Of a DNA stretch of 64,000 bases, positions 48,414 to 62,616 are shown piece by piece. Below the pieces are notes generated by a model. It ran no database searches, was not told the origin of the DNA, and worked only from the letters and a program-made list of their open reading frames with translations. Position numbers and translations under genes: made by a program. The stretch covers positions 1 through 64,000 of the forward strand of contig NZ_PYSV01000010.1 in assembly GCF_003028415.1 (NCBI RefSeq). Direction: 5' to 3'. The stretch's first letter is position 1. Every line of letters starts with the position of its first letter. This DNA is from Deinococcus arcticus. Its GTDB lineage: Bacteria > Deinococcota > Deinococci > Deinococcales > Deinococcaceae.

Positions 48414-48486
48414 ACCGCCGCAGGGGCCGGGACCATGACAGTCTCGACCCCTGGACTTGGACTTCTTGGCGGCTCCTGGCCCGGCT

Positions 48487-48607
48487 TATACGGACTGCCG
48501 TCTGTTCTGCCGACACATCCGCTCTGTTCCAATGTGCCGGCGCCATCCCCGGAGGGACGTGTTGCTCCTGCTCGCGCTGCGAAGCCGCTCTCCGAGTCCG
48601 TCTTATA
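48487..48607 (+). repeat. Dispersed repeat R1, part of a composite R1-R2
   Basis: Starts TATACGGACTGCCGTCTG and ends GAGTCCGTCTTATA, giving ACGGACT/AGTCCGT terminal inverted repeats. Highly similar to 53656-53778 in TCTGTTCTGCC, CTCTGTTCCAATGTGCCG, CGGAGGGACGTG and GCCGCTCTCCG. No ORF. R2 follows at once and shares the TTATACGG boundary. Confidence 0.8.
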
Positions 48608-48772
48608 CGGACTGCCGTCCATTTCCGGAACATCCGGGAAGAAGGGGGATGTTCCCCGCCTTCGGCGCTGTTCCAGCCCAATTCCCGGAAATCCGCATTT
48701 GTTCCTGCGCCCTCTGGTCGAAAAAATTCCATAATGTGTTACGGAATTTTTCGGAAGCCGTATTACTCCCGC
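48603..48772 (+). repeat. Dispersed repeat R2, copy 2, joined to R1
   Basis: From TTATACGGACTGCCGTCC to GCCGTATTACTCCCGC, next to the DoxX gene stop. Blocks shared with 17579-17743 (opposite orientation): CTTCGGCGC, CAATTCCCGGAAATCCG, TTACGGAA, CGTATTA. ATACGG/CCGTAT are short terminal inverted repeats; an inner TTCCATAA-TGTG-TTACGGAA palindrome is present. Confidence 0.8.
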
Positions 48773-49132
48773 TTACTCCCGCCCAGTGAGGTACAGCAGC
48801 GCGCCCAGCAGCGCCAGATTTTTCAGGAACTGGGTCTGCTGTTGCGCGCGCTCCTTGCCTTCCTTGTCCCAGAAGGGGTGGCCAATAACAGTGGTGGGAA
48901 TCAGGCTGGCGGCCAGGGCCGTGGCGCTGACGCGTGGGGCCACGCCCAGGGCCAGCAGGGCGCCGGCGCCGACCATCACGCCGCTGTTGACCTTGACGGC
49001 CAGTTCGGGTTCGGGCACCTCGGCGCCGCGCGCGGCGCGCACGATGGGTTCGGGGTGTTGCAGGTGGTCCAGGCCGCTTTTGATAAAGATGCTTGCGAGC
49101 AGCGCCCGCCCGATGAATCTCGTCACGCTCAT
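48773..49132 (-). CDS. DoxX family membrane protein
   Basis: 119 residues with about four membrane helices: FIGRALLASIFIKSGLDHLQHP is the typical DoxX opening, then GVMVGAGALLALG, ATALAASLIPTTVIGHPF and NLALLGALLYLTG. Function unclear; relatives act with thiol or quinone redox systems. AAAGGAGGG lies 8 bases before ATG 49132. Its 3' end abuts repeat R2. Confidence 0.88.
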   Translation of the reverse strand: MSVTRFIGRALLASIFIKSGLDHLQHPEPIVRAARGAEVPEPELAVKVNSGVMVGAGALLALGVAPRVSATALAASLIPTTVIGHPFWDKEGKERAQQQTQFLKNLALLGALLYLTGRE

Positions 49133-49191
49133 GCCGTGTGCCCTCCTTTGAACTGCCCCGGAGTGTAGCGCAGGGCGCCTCAGGGCCGTCT

Positions 49192-49941
49192 TCAGAGCCC
49201 CTGAATCACCGCCAGCTGCCGGGTGATCTCGCGCATCACGTCCTGCACGGCGGCGGTGCCGGTGGACAGCAGGCGCACATATTCCTCGTGGGTCAGGGCG
49301 CCTTCCTCGGCGCCGCCCTGCACCTCCACGATCAGGCCGGCGTCGGTGGCCACCACGTTCAGGTCGGCGCGGGCGGCCTTGTCCTCCTGGTAATCCAGGT
49401 CCACGCGCACCTCGTCGCCCAGCAGGCCCACGCTGATGGCCCCCACATTGCGGGCAATAGGCCAGTCGGTCAGCTGCCCCTTCTGAATCAGTCGGTCGCA
49501 GAAGTCGTGCAGGGCGGCGTGCCCGGCCAGAATGCTGGCTACGCGGGTGCCGCCGTCGGCCACCAGCACGTCGCAGTCCACGTACAGGGTCTGGTTCCGA
49601 AAGAAGCGCAGGTCCATCCCTGCGCGCAGCGCCCGGCCCAGCAGGCGCTGGATCTCGTAGCGACGCCCATTTTGCAGGTTGCGCTCTCTCGCCTGCCTAT
49701 CTGTGGTGGCGCGCGGCAGCATGGAGTACTCGGCTGTCAGCCAGCCTTCTTTCTTGCCGCGCATGTGGGGGGCAGGCTTTTCTTCCAGGGTCACGGTAGC
49801 CAGGATCTCGGTGCGGCCCATGATCAGGTGGGCGCTGCCCGGGGCGTGCGGATTCACGCCGCGCTTGACGGTGACGGGCCGGGGGGTGAGGGGGTCGCGG
49901 CCCTCGCGGGCGGGAAACTTGCTGGATTGGGGGGCAGTCAT
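49192..49941 (-). CDS. rph: Ribonuclease PH
   Basis: 249 residues of the phosphorolytic RNase PH fold, which trims tRNA 3' ends with phosphate. Marks: RPVTVKRGVNPHAPGSAHLIMGRTEILATVT, RGKKEGWLTAEYSMLPRAT, RYEIQRLLGRALRAG, DCDVLVADGGTRVASI. The start overlaps the murI stop (ATGA). Confidence 0.97.
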   Translation of the reverse strand: MTAPQSSKFPAREGRDPLTPRPVTVKRGVNPHAPGSAHLIMGRTEILATVTLEEKPAPHMRGKKEGWLTAEYSMLPRATTDRQARERNLQNGRRYEIQRLLGRALRAGMDLRFFRNQTLYVDCDVLVADGGTRVASILAGHAALHDFCDRLIQKGQLTDWPIARNVGAISVGLLGDEVRVDLDYQEDKAARADLNVVATDAGLIVEVQGGAEEGALTHEEYVRLLSTGTAAVQDVMREITRQLAVIQGL

Positions 49942-50774
49942 GGGTGCAGGCGCTCGATTCTGGGCGCGGGGGCCCGGTGGAGTTCTGCTCCATTGTGCAT
50001 GTTTGCTGCCAGCAGTGCGGCGAACACGGGGGCCGAGCGTGCCGGGTCGCCGGTTACGAAGTAGCGCACTCTGCCTGAGGCCGTGTCCGGCGCGCGCAGC
50101 CCGGCGCCGTCCAGCACGCGCCGGGTGTGCCGCGCCACCGCCGCGCCGCTGTCCAGCAGGGCGAAGGTGGTGCCAAATTCGGCGCGGATGCTGGGCGCCA
50201 GAAAGGGGTAGTGCGTGCAGCCCAGGACCAGCTGGTCGGCCCCCGCCTGTACCAGCGGGGTCAGGACCTCGCGCAGCACGGCCCGGGTCTGGTCATGGTC
50301 CGCCTTGCCCGCTTCCACCAGGGGCACCAGCTCGGTGCTGACCGCGTTCAGCACCCGCACGCCCGCCGGCCCGGCCCATTCGCGCACCACGTCGGCCAGC
50401 AGGGTGCCGCGCAGGGTGCCGGGGGTGGCCAGCACGCCCACCACACCGCTGCGCGTGGCCTGCACGGCGGGTTTCACCGCCGGGACCAGCCCAATGATGG
50501 GCATGTCAAAGCGGGCGCGCAGGTGCGCGAGGCTGAAGGCCGAGGCGGTGTTGCACGCCACCACCACCGCGCCGGCGCCCAGGCCATGGAGCGCCGTGAC
50601 CGCGCGGTCGGTCAGGGTGCGGATGTCCTCGTCGGACCGGGCGCCGTAGGGCACGTGGGCGGTGTCGGCCAGATACAGCAGGTCCTGGCCCGGCAGCGCG
50701 CGGCGCAGTTCGGCCAGCACGCTCAGGCCACCCACGCCGGAATCAAAGACGCCCAGGGGCGCGGTGGGGCTCAT
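49938..50774 (-). CDS. murI: Glutamate racemase MurI
   Basis: 278 residues. MurI makes D-glutamate for peptidoglycan. Catalytic Cys74 in VVACNTASAF and Cys186 in LVLGCTHYPFL, with GVFDSGVGGLSVL at the start and DTAHVPYGARSDE. Its stop overlaps the rph start; the same pairing occurs in other bacteria. Confidence 0.97.
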   Translation of the reverse strand: MSPTAPLGVFDSGVGGLSVLAELRRALPGQDLLYLADTAHVPYGARSDEDIRTLTDRAVTALHGLGAGAVVVACNTASAFSLAHLRARFDMPIIGLVPAVKPAVQATRSGVVGVLATPGTLRGTLLADVVREWAGPAGVRVLNAVSTELVPLVEAGKADHDQTRAVLREVLTPLVQAGADQLVLGCTHYPFLAPSIRAEFGTTFALLDSGAAVARHTRRVLDGAGLRAPDTASGRVRYFVTGDPARSAPVFAALLAANMHNGAELHRAPAPRIERLHP

Positions 50775-50848
50775 GGCTGCCAGTGTAGAAGGGGAGGGGG
50801 CCTTGGCCCAAGTGCGGGGGCGGGGGACAGGCCGGCGGTGAACCGGGC

Positions 50849-51178
50849 CTATCCCGGGCTGGGGGCCGCTGCCGGGCCCTGCGCCTGTTCGGCCCGCGCC
50901 CGCTGGCGGTCCAGGCTTTCCACCGCCGAGACCGCCACTGCCGCCACCTGAATCAATTCGGCGCGGTAATCGTCCAGGCTGCGTGCCCCGCGGAGGTCGG
51001 CCTGCTTGTCGAACTGGGTGAACAGGTGCTCCAGCGCCGCGTTGTTCGCCTCGCCCACCTCTTCACCCAGCACCATCAGCCACACGGCGGGGTCCAGGTT
51101 CTGCTCACCCCACCTGGCCTCCTGGCGCTGACGTTCACGCTGGACCTCGGCCAGCACGCCGGGTGTGGCCCGGGTCAT
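50849..51178 (-). CDS. MazG-like NTP pyrophosphohydrolase-type protein
   Basis: 109 residues: EVQRERQRQEARWGEQNLDPAVWLMVLGEEVGEANNAALEH, with the EExxE metal motif (EEVGE), and a second helix YRAELIQVAAVAVSAVESLDRQ. This is the phage- and bacterial MazG-like helical fold. ATG 51178 overlaps the aminotransferase stop (ATGA). Substrate unknown. An Ala/Pro tail ends the protein. Confidence 0.75.
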   Translation of the reverse strand: MTRATPGVLAEVQRERQRQEARWGEQNLDPAVWLMVLGEEVGEANNAALEHLFTQFDKQADLRGARSLDDYRAELIQVAAVAVSAVESLDRQRARAEQAQGPAAAPSPG

Positions 51179-52389
51179 GCGGTCAGCGCCTCTTGCAGCA
51201 GCCCCCCCAGGGCGCGAATGCCGGTGTCGATCTGCGCCGGCGTGGCGTTGGAGTAGCTCAGGCGCATGGTGTTCTCGCCGCCGCCCAGGGCGTAGAAGGG
51301 GCGGCCGGGCACGTAGGCCACCTGGCGCTCCACAGCGCGGGGCAGCAGGGCCTCGGTGTTCACGCCCCCCGGCAGCGTGAGCCACAGGAACATGCCGCCC
51401 TGAGGCGTGGTGTGCTCCACCCCGGCCGGAAAGTGTGCCTGCATGGCCCGCAGCATGTGCTGTGCCCGCTCGCCGTACGCCCGGCGCACCCGCTCAATCT
51501 GGCGGGGCAACACGTCGTGCACCAGTTCGGCCATGATCATCTGGTTGAGGGTGGGCGTGTGCAGGTCCGAGCCCTGCTTGGCCTGAATGAGCTTGGCGAT
51601 GATCGGCGCGGCGGCCTGCACCCAGGCGTCGCGCAGACCCGGGGCCAGGGTCTTGGAAAACGAGCTGGAATACACCACATGGTTGCGGTCCGGGTCGCCG
51701 TGCAGCTGCAGGCCCAGTTCGTAGAGGCTGGGGGCCGCCTCGCCCGAAAAGCGCAGCTGGCCGTAGGGGTCATCCTCAATGACCAGCACGCCGTACTGCG
51801 CCGTCAGCTCGACCAGACGCTGCCGGCGCTCGGCACTCAGGGTGCGCCCGGTGGGGTTCTGGAAGTTGGGAACGGCGTACAGCAGCTTGGCCCGTTCCCG
51901 CTTCAGCACCTCTTCCAGGGCGTCCACGTCTATGCCGCCGTCATCGGTGGGCAGCTGCACGTAGCGCGGCAGGTACGGCTGAAATGACTGCAGCGCGCCC
52001 AGGTAGGTGGGGGCTTCCACCAGCACGGTGTCGCCCTCGTCCAGCAGCACCTTGCCCAGCAGGTCCAGCCCCTGCTGGCTGCCGGTCACAATCTGCACGT
52101 TGCTGGCGGGAATGCCGGCCTGCGCGCCAATCCACTCGCGCAGCGGCGGGTGGCCCTCGGTGGTGGAATACTGCAGCGCCGCCGCGCCCGCGCGGTCCAG
52201 CACCGCGTTCGTGGCCGCGCGAACCTCCTCAATGGGAAACAGTTCCGGCGCTGGCAGGCCCCCGGCAAACGAGATCACGTCCGGGCGCTGGGTGATTTTC
52301 AGAATCTCGCGGATGGCGCTGGCATTCATGGTGCGGGCCCGGCGCGACAGGGCGCTGGCCGGGTCAAACGCGGCAGGGGGGCGGCTCAT
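51175..52389 (-). CDS. PLP-dependent aminotransferase, class I/II (LysN/2-aminoadipate type)
   Basis: 404 residues. Fold marks: ISFAGGLPAPELFP, LQYSTTEGHPPLREWI, VTGSQQGLDLLGKVLLDEGDTVLVEAPTYLGAL, VPNFQNPTGRTLS, VIEDDPYGQLRF and PLP lysine in YSSSFSKTLAPGLR. Related Thermus enzymes (LysN) act on 2-aminoadipate, leucine or aromatic amino acids; substrate here is open. ATG 52389 lies 7 bases from TAGCAT (minus strand, 52397-52402); ATG 52398 overlaps that element and is rejected. Confidence 0.92.
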   Translation of the reverse strand: MSRPPAAFDPASALSRRARTMNASAIREILKITQRPDVISFAGGLPAPELFPIEEVRAATNAVLDRAGAAALQYSTTEGHPPLREWIGAQAGIPASNVQIVTGSQQGLDLLGKVLLDEGDTVLVEAPTYLGALQSFQPYLPRYVQLPTDDGGIDVDALEEVLKRERAKLLYAVPNFQNPTGRTLSAERRQRLVELTAQYGVLVIEDDPYGQLRFSGEAAPSLYELGLQLHGDPDRNHVVYSSSFSKTLAPGLRDAWVQAAAPIIAKLIQAKQGSDLHTPTLNQMIMAELVHDVLPRQIERVRRAYGERAQHMLRAMQAHFPAGVEHTTPQGGMFLWLTLPGGVNTEALLPRAVERQVAYVPGRPFYALGGGENTMRLSYSNATPAQIDTGIRALGGLLQEALTA

Positions 52390-52613
52390 GGAGTCCATGC
52401 TACGCCCGGCGCGCTGGCCCCCCCGCCCGGTCGTGTGGACGCCCCGGGGCACCGGGCCGCGCAAGCCAGTAAAGTGGGGGCGCTCACAGTGGCCCGCGTG
52501 GGGATCAGGCGCCCGCCCCTCCCCCGCTGGCCCGTGAACATGGTTTCTGGCCCAGTCCGGTTCCGGCCGCCCCTGGCACCCGCCGGACCACCGCGCCCCA
52601 AGGAGGCACTCCC

Positions 52614-53531
<918 letters not shown>

Positions 53532-53966
53532 ACCGCAGCTGTTTATTCCCTCGCTGTTGATCCCCCGGCCGACCGGGCGGGCTGGGACAGCGGCGCCGCA
53601 GAGCGAGTGACGAACAACGTGCCTCACCCCGGAAATGGAAACGGTTCGGCGCGGTTCTGATACAGACTGCCGTCTGTTCTGCCAACACATCGGCTCTGTT
53701 CCAATGTGCCGATGCCACGCCCGGAGGGACGTGATGCTCATGCCCGCGCTGCAAAGCCGCTCTCCGGGTTTGTCTGAAACGTTGGACTGGGGGAGGGGTG
53801 AGGCCCTTCAAACCCCTGTGCGCGCCGGTCCCTGATCCTGGGGGCCGGCGCGTTGCTGTGTGCGGCCGGGCCCCAGGCCGAGCTGACGCCCACCTGATGG
53901 ACGCTTCATGATTCTGCCGCCCGGCAACGGGGAATTCTCACCCGCCAGGGCTATGCTCGCCAGTGC
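53532..53966. other. Intergenic region with repeat R1
   Basis: No gene in 435 bases. It contains the R1 copy listed next, and a GC-rich stretch GCGCGCCGGTCCCTGATCCTGGGGGCCGGCGCG (about 53820-53850; inverted GCGCCGG/CCGGCGC) that could end transcription after fba. The last 20 bases carry the promoter of the next gene. Confidence 0.5.
53656..53778 (+). repeat. Dispersed repeat R1, copy 3
   Basis: Starts TGATACAGACTGCCGTCTG and ends near CCGGGTTTGTCTGA; the terminal repeats are decayed. Internal blocks TCTGTTCTGCCAACACAT, CTCTGTTCCAATGTGCCG, CACGCCCGGAGGGACGTG and GCAAAGCCGCTCTCCG match 48487-48607 closely. Confidence 0.8.
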
Positions 53967-54695
53967 ATGACGCTGGCCCGGCCCCTCTGTGCAACTGCTC
54001 TTGTGTCTGGCCTGCTGGTGGCCGGATACGGCTTCGGGGCGTCCTCGGCCCCTGTACCCTCACCGCTGGCCCCCTCACTGCTGACCAGGTTGAGCGCCCT
54101 GCTGCCCCAGACGGCGCAGCCGGTGACCCTGCTCACGCGCCGCTCCAGCATCTCGACAGTGCAACTGGAACTGCGGGTAGCCAGCGTGGGCGGCGACCCG
54201 GCAGTCCTGCGCCAGATCGCCGTGAGCGCCGCGCGTGGCGTGCCACCGGTGTACGACGAGCGCCTGAATATCACCCGTGAGGAATTCAAGAAATACGTGG
54301 TGTTTCAGGAAACGCTGGCCTCCACGGGCAAGACCTTCCGCCTGTCGGTCACACGTGACGCTGGCCGCGTGACGTTTGGGGACGGTCCCTCCATGAATGG
54401 GGTGCTGCGCGGCGTGAGTGTTGACCTGAAAACCGGCGAGATGCGCTCGCCAGAAGGCTTCAGTGCCCGGCCGGTCAGCGTGCCGCCCAACGACGACCCC
54501 AGCCGGGGCCTGGAAGTGCGCACCGGCTTTCAGTGGCGCATTTTCGGCAACGGCAGTGCGGGGCGCGCCGTGAACGGCACCCTCAGCCTGCTGCAGCTGA
54601 ACAGCGGGCGAATTGTGCTGGCCTACACGCGTAACAGCATGCTGGACTACAAGCTGAATGTGGGCGAGCTGATCGTCGAATACACCCGGCCCTGA
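53967..54695 (+). CDS. Secreted hypothetical protein
   Basis: 242 residues with an N-terminal signal (MTLARPLCATALVSGLLVAG). The mature part has ITREEFKKYVVFQETLASTGKTFRLSVTRDAGRVTF and ends LNVGELIVEYTRP. No known family recognised. TATGCT (53952-53957) lies 9 bases before ATG 53967. It is followed by the subtilase with its own promoter. Confidence 0.75.
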   Translation: MTLARPLCATALVSGLLVAGYGFGASSAPVPSPLAPSLLTRLSALLPQTAQPVTLLTRRSSISTVQLELRVASVGGDPAVLRQIAVSAARGVPPVYDERLNITREEFKKYVVFQETLASTGKTFRLSVTRDAGRVTFGDGPSMNGVLRGVSVDLKTGEMRSPEGFSARPVSVPPNDDPSRGLEVRTGFQWRIFGNGSAGRAVNGTLSLLQLNSGRIVLAYTRNSMLDYKLNVGELIVEYTRP

Positions 54696-54800
54696 GGCAC
54701 CCGGGCCCTGGGCTGGCCCTGATGCCCGCCTGACCGCAGGTCAAGGTGTCCTCACCTTCTCTTCAGGGCACGTCACGGCGCGGCGCCTACCCTGGGCGAC

Positions 54801-57320
<2,520 letters not shown>

Positions 57321-57337
57321 GAGCAGCAGTCTGGGCA

Positions 57338-57375
57338 CAGAGGCCGCCTCAGGGATACCCCGGGGCGGCTCTGTT
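57338..57375 (+). terminator. Terminator after the subtilase
   Basis: AGAGGCCGCCTC and GGGGCGGCTCT pair around a short loop, about 17 bases after the stop, followed by GTTGTG. Confidence 0.7.
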
Positions 57376-57390
57376 GTGAAAGGAGTGACT

Positions 57391-57513
57391 GGCACAGCCG
57401 CAGGCAGCCGGGAGATGCTCCGTTTGCGGCCCCAGAAGAGAATGGGCTGCTCGCTGTCCAGAGGCGCCCTTTCCCTCAAGGCGGGCTGTAGGGTTTCTGC
57501 GGCTGGCCTTTTT
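57391..57513 (+). ncRNA. Candidate structured RNA with terminator-like closing stem
   Basis: GGC-A-CAGCCGCAG (57391-57403) pairs with CTGCGGCTG-GCC (57497-57508), leaving an A bulge, and TTTTT follows. About 93 bases lie inside, with short inner complementary stretches. No ORF of note. It sits between a terminated gene and cbs, and has no clear promoter. Not a recognised RNA family. Confidence 0.3.
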
Positions 57514-57557
57514 CGTTTTCCCATGCGGCTCTGCTGGGCGCCTTTTACCTTCGGGGT

Positions 57558-57974
57558 ATGCCGACCCTCAAAGACATCATGACCCGCGACCTCACCACCA
57601 CCGACCCCCGCGCCACCCTGAAGGAAGTCGCCACCCTGATGCGTGAGCAGGACATTGGCAACGTGCTGATCATGGACGGCGAGACGCTGCGCGGCATCAT
57701 CACCGACCGCGACATCGTGGTGCGCGCCGTGGCCTACGGGCACGACCTGGGCAGCGTGGCCAGCGACTACGCCACCGGCAGCGTGTTCACCCTGGACGCC
57801 GGCACCGACGTGCAGGACGCGGCCCGCCAGATGGCCCAGCGCCAGGTGCGTCGCCTGCCCGTCACCGAGAACAGCCAGGTGGTGGGCATCGTGAGCCTGG
57901 GCGACCTCGCCACCCGGACCTCCGGCGGCGCCGACGAGCAGGCGCTGCAGGGCATCAGCCAGCCGACCATCTGA
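57558..57974 (+). CDS. CBS-domain pair protein
   Basis: 138 residues with two CBS domains (about 1-60: MPTLKDIMTRDLTTTDPRATLKEVATLMREQDIGNVLIMD, GIITDRDIV; about 70-130: SVFTLDAGTDVQDAARQMAQRQVRRLPVTE, GIVSLGDLA). CBS pairs bind adenosyl nucleotides. TACCTT (57546-57551) lies 6 bases before the ATG. The partner is unknown. Confidence 0.93.
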   Translation: MPTLKDIMTRDLTTTDPRATLKEVATLMREQDIGNVLIMDGETLRGIITDRDIVVRAVAYGHDLGSVASDYATGSVFTLDAGTDVQDAARQMAQRQVRRLPVTENSQVVGIVSLGDLATRTSGGADEQALQGISQPTI

Positions 57975-57980
57975 CGACAG

Positions 57981-58024
57981 GGCAGCGGGCCACCCCGAGA
58001 GTCTGTGGGGGGTGGCCCGCTGCC
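57981..58024. terminator. Bidirectional terminator between cbs and dnaJ
   Basis: A perfect 16-bp stem GGCAGCGGGCCACCCC/GGGGTGGCCCGCTGCC with a 12-base loop between convergent genes. Confidence 0.8.
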
Positions 58025-58041
58025 GTGGCCCTGGCGCCTGC

Positions 58042-58956
<915 letters not shown>

Positions 58957-58988
58957 AACACCTCCTTTCAGTCGGTGGGTCGAAGGGG

Positions 58989-59723
58989 CTAGGGGGCAGC
59001 CGGGCCCAGCTTGTTCAGGACGGCTTTCAGGCCGTAGGCGCGGGCCATTTCCAGGGCGGTGTGGCCGCGCTTGTCGCTGGCCTCCGGGTCGGCGCCGTGC
59101 GCGAGCAGCAGGTCCAGCACATCGGTGCGGGGAGCGCGGCGGCCGGTTTGGTAGGCCAGCCCCTCCACATCCACGGTGTGCAGCAGGGGCAGCCAGTACC
59201 GGGGGTCGTTCACGTTGGCGCCCTTTTTCAGCAGCTCGCGGATAAACGTGGGCGGTGCGTCCCGGTCAATGGCAAGGTTCAGCAGCGGCAATTTCTCGCG
59301 CTCGGGCCAGAAGGACACGTCCTGCACGAAGCCCAGCAGGGTGCGCAGCGCCTCCTCGGGCTGGCCGTGGCGCAGCGCCCAGCCCAGGGCCTCGTGGGCC
59401 CGGGTCTGGCTCGGGGCCTTCAGGTCCGCAGCCAGCGTTCCGGCTTTCAGGGCGGCAATCAGCGGGTTGGCGTCCTCGCGGCGCACCAGCTGGCGGTACT
59501 CGCCTTCCACCTGTTCGCGTGCCCAGCCCACCTTGCGCAGAAACTTCAGGCTGCTGCCCACGCTGGGGCTCTGTTGAAAGCACTTCACCGGAATGCGGCG
59601 GCCCAGTTCTTCCCAGCCGTATTCATCGTGCAGGTGCGTGACCAGCCGTTCCAGCGTCACGCCGTGCAGGGGATCACGCGGCGCCGTTGATGGCTGACGC
59701 TCCTGCCCTTCTCCATCACCCAT
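58989..59723 (-). CDS. VF530 (DUF2132) - ankyrin repeat fusion
   Basis: About 244 residues. Residues about 15-75 match the VF530 DNA-binding domain: [55 protein letters not shown]. The rest has ankyrin-type repeats ([56 protein letters not shown]). ATG 59723, 9 bases after GAGGGG, is inside a perfect 10-bp inverted repeat. Placed between grpE and dnaJ. Function unknown; the fusion suggests a protein- and DNA-contacting adaptor. Confidence 0.85.
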   Translation of the reverse strand: MGDGEGQERQPSTAPRDPLHGVTLERLVTHLHDEYGWEELGRRIPVKCFQQSPSVGSSLKFLRKVGWAREQVEGEYRQLVRREDANPLIAALKAGTLAADLKAPSQTRAHEALGWALRHGQPEEALRTLLGFVQDVSFWPEREKLPLLNLAIDRDAPPTFIRELLKKGANVNDPRYWLPLLHTVDVEGLAYQTGRRAPRTDVLDLLLAHGADPEASDKRGHTALEMARAYGLKAVLNKLGPAAP

Positions 59724-59729
59724 CAACGG
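59684..59729 (-). promoter_or_regulatory. Start-codon hairpin (possible RNA thermometer)
   Basis: In the mRNA, CCGTTGATGG (59720-59729) can pair with CCATCAACGG (59684-59693) across a 26-base loop; the ATG of the VF530/ankyrin gene is inside the stem. The ribosome site GAGGGGG lies just outside. A heat-melted start would suit a heat-shock operon; this is inference. Confidence 0.4.
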
Positions 59730-59736
59730 TTCCCCC

Positions 59737-60372
59737 TCACCCTTTCCTGCTCACGACCACGCGCGCCGGGCGCACCAGGCGGTCCCCCATGCGGAAGCCC
59801 AGCTGGTACACCTGCACGATAACGTCGTCCTCGTCGCCGGGCACCACCTGCAGCGCCTCGTGCCACTGGGGGTCAAAGGCCTCGCCCTCCTTGCCCGTGG
59901 CTTCCAGCCCCAGGCCAGCAAACACGCCCAGCACCTTGCCCTGCACGGCCTGCATGCCGGGAATCAGCTTGGCGGGATCGGCGGCGCCCATGGTCACGGC
60001 GCGGTCCAGGTCGTCGTAAACCGGCATCAGGGCCTCGGCGGCCTTGCTGACGCCCTGCCCCTGCGCGGCCTGCACGTCGTCCTGGGTGCGGCGGCGGTAG
60101 CTTTCAAAGTCGGCGGCCAGACGGGCCAGGCGGCCCTTGAGCTCGGCGTTTTCCTTTTCCAGCTCGTCGGCGCGCCCCAGCTTGGCCATCATCTCCTGCA
60201 CCTGGCCCAGCATGCCCTCGTCCATGTCGTTCAGGCCGGCAAACATGGTGTCGGCGTCCTCTTCCATGTTGTCGGTATCGGTCTCGGGAAGGTCCAGGCC
60301 GGTGTCGGCATCAATGGTCTTGGCTTCTGCGGTGGACGGGTCGGTGTCGCCGGGTTTGTGCTCATCAGTCAT
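59737..60372 (-). CDS. grpE: Nucleotide exchange factor GrpE
   Basis: About 211 residues. An acidic N-terminus (about 1-65), the long coiled coil (ELEKENAELKGRLARLAADFESYRRRTQDD) and the beta-domain with FDPQWHEALQVVPGDEDDVIVQVYQLGFRMGDRLVRPARVVVSR. GrpE releases ADP from DnaK. ATG 60372 follows GCGAGG by 7 bases. Second gene after dnaK. Confidence 0.96.
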   Translation of the reverse strand: MTDEHKPGDTDPSTAEAKTIDADTGLDLPETDTDNMEEDADTMFAGLNDMDEGMLGQVQEMMAKLGRADELEKENAELKGRLARLAADFESYRRRTQDDVQAAQGQGVSKAAEALMPVYDDLDRAVTMGAADPAKLIPGMQAVQGKVLGVFAGLGLEATGKEGEAFDPQWHEALQVVPGDEDDVIVQVYQLGFRMGDRLVRPARVVVSRKG

Positions 60373-60486
60373 TTTGGGGCCTCGCTTGCGGAACATTGGA
60401 TTCAGAGTAGTGGAGAAGCGGCGGGGAGAGGCGGCGCGCTGGCCGTCCTCTCCCCTGGGGTGGTGTGTCTTGCGGAGGACGCGCGT

Positions 60487-62385
<1,899 letters not shown>

Positions 62386-62445
62386 GTTGACTCCTGTAAG
62401 TGTGGGGATTTGCCGCCCCATGGGCAGCAGTTCTGACTGCCATCC

Positions 62446-62474
62446 ATCATAGGCCCACAGTTGAGGAGTGTCAA
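62446..62474 (-). promoter_or_regulatory. dnaK promoter, consensus sigma70-type
   Basis: On the minus strand TTGACA (62469-62474) and TATGAT (62446-62451) are separated by exactly 17 bases, the best consensus promoter I see in the window. It gives a leader of about 55-60 bases. Confidence 0.85.
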
Positions 62475-62479
62475 TAGAG

Positions 62480-62498
62480 TTGAGTGTATTGCGCTCAA
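62480..62498. promoter_or_regulatory. HAIR-type operator (HspR site) before dnaK
   Basis: TTGAG-N9-CTCAA, the core of the HspR box HAIR (CTTGAGT-N7-ACTCAAG), with flanking bases that extend the arms to AGTTGAG/CTCAACT on the minus strand. It lies 5 bases upstream of the -35 element; another TTGAG half site is at 62461-62465. HspR represses dnaK in Deinococcus and actinobacteria. Confidence 0.8.
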
Positions 62499-62616
62499 CT
62501 TTAGATGGACGACGCCAGCCGGATGCAGGCCCCTGGCCGTCTGTGCCGGGGGGCGGGTGGACCAGAGTCAGGTTGTCCACGCCCGGAGGGGCGCTTCTGT
62601 GCCCTCAACCTGAGGT

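Noticed and set aside
48435..48734. ORFs across the R1-R2 composite
   Set aside because: The two repeats share several frames with stops at different places in other copies, so coding is unlikely.
62577..62603. CACGCCCGGAGGGGCG near the PAS gene as another R1 fragment
   Set aside because: Only this short GC palindrome is shared; terminal repeats and other R1 blocks are missing.
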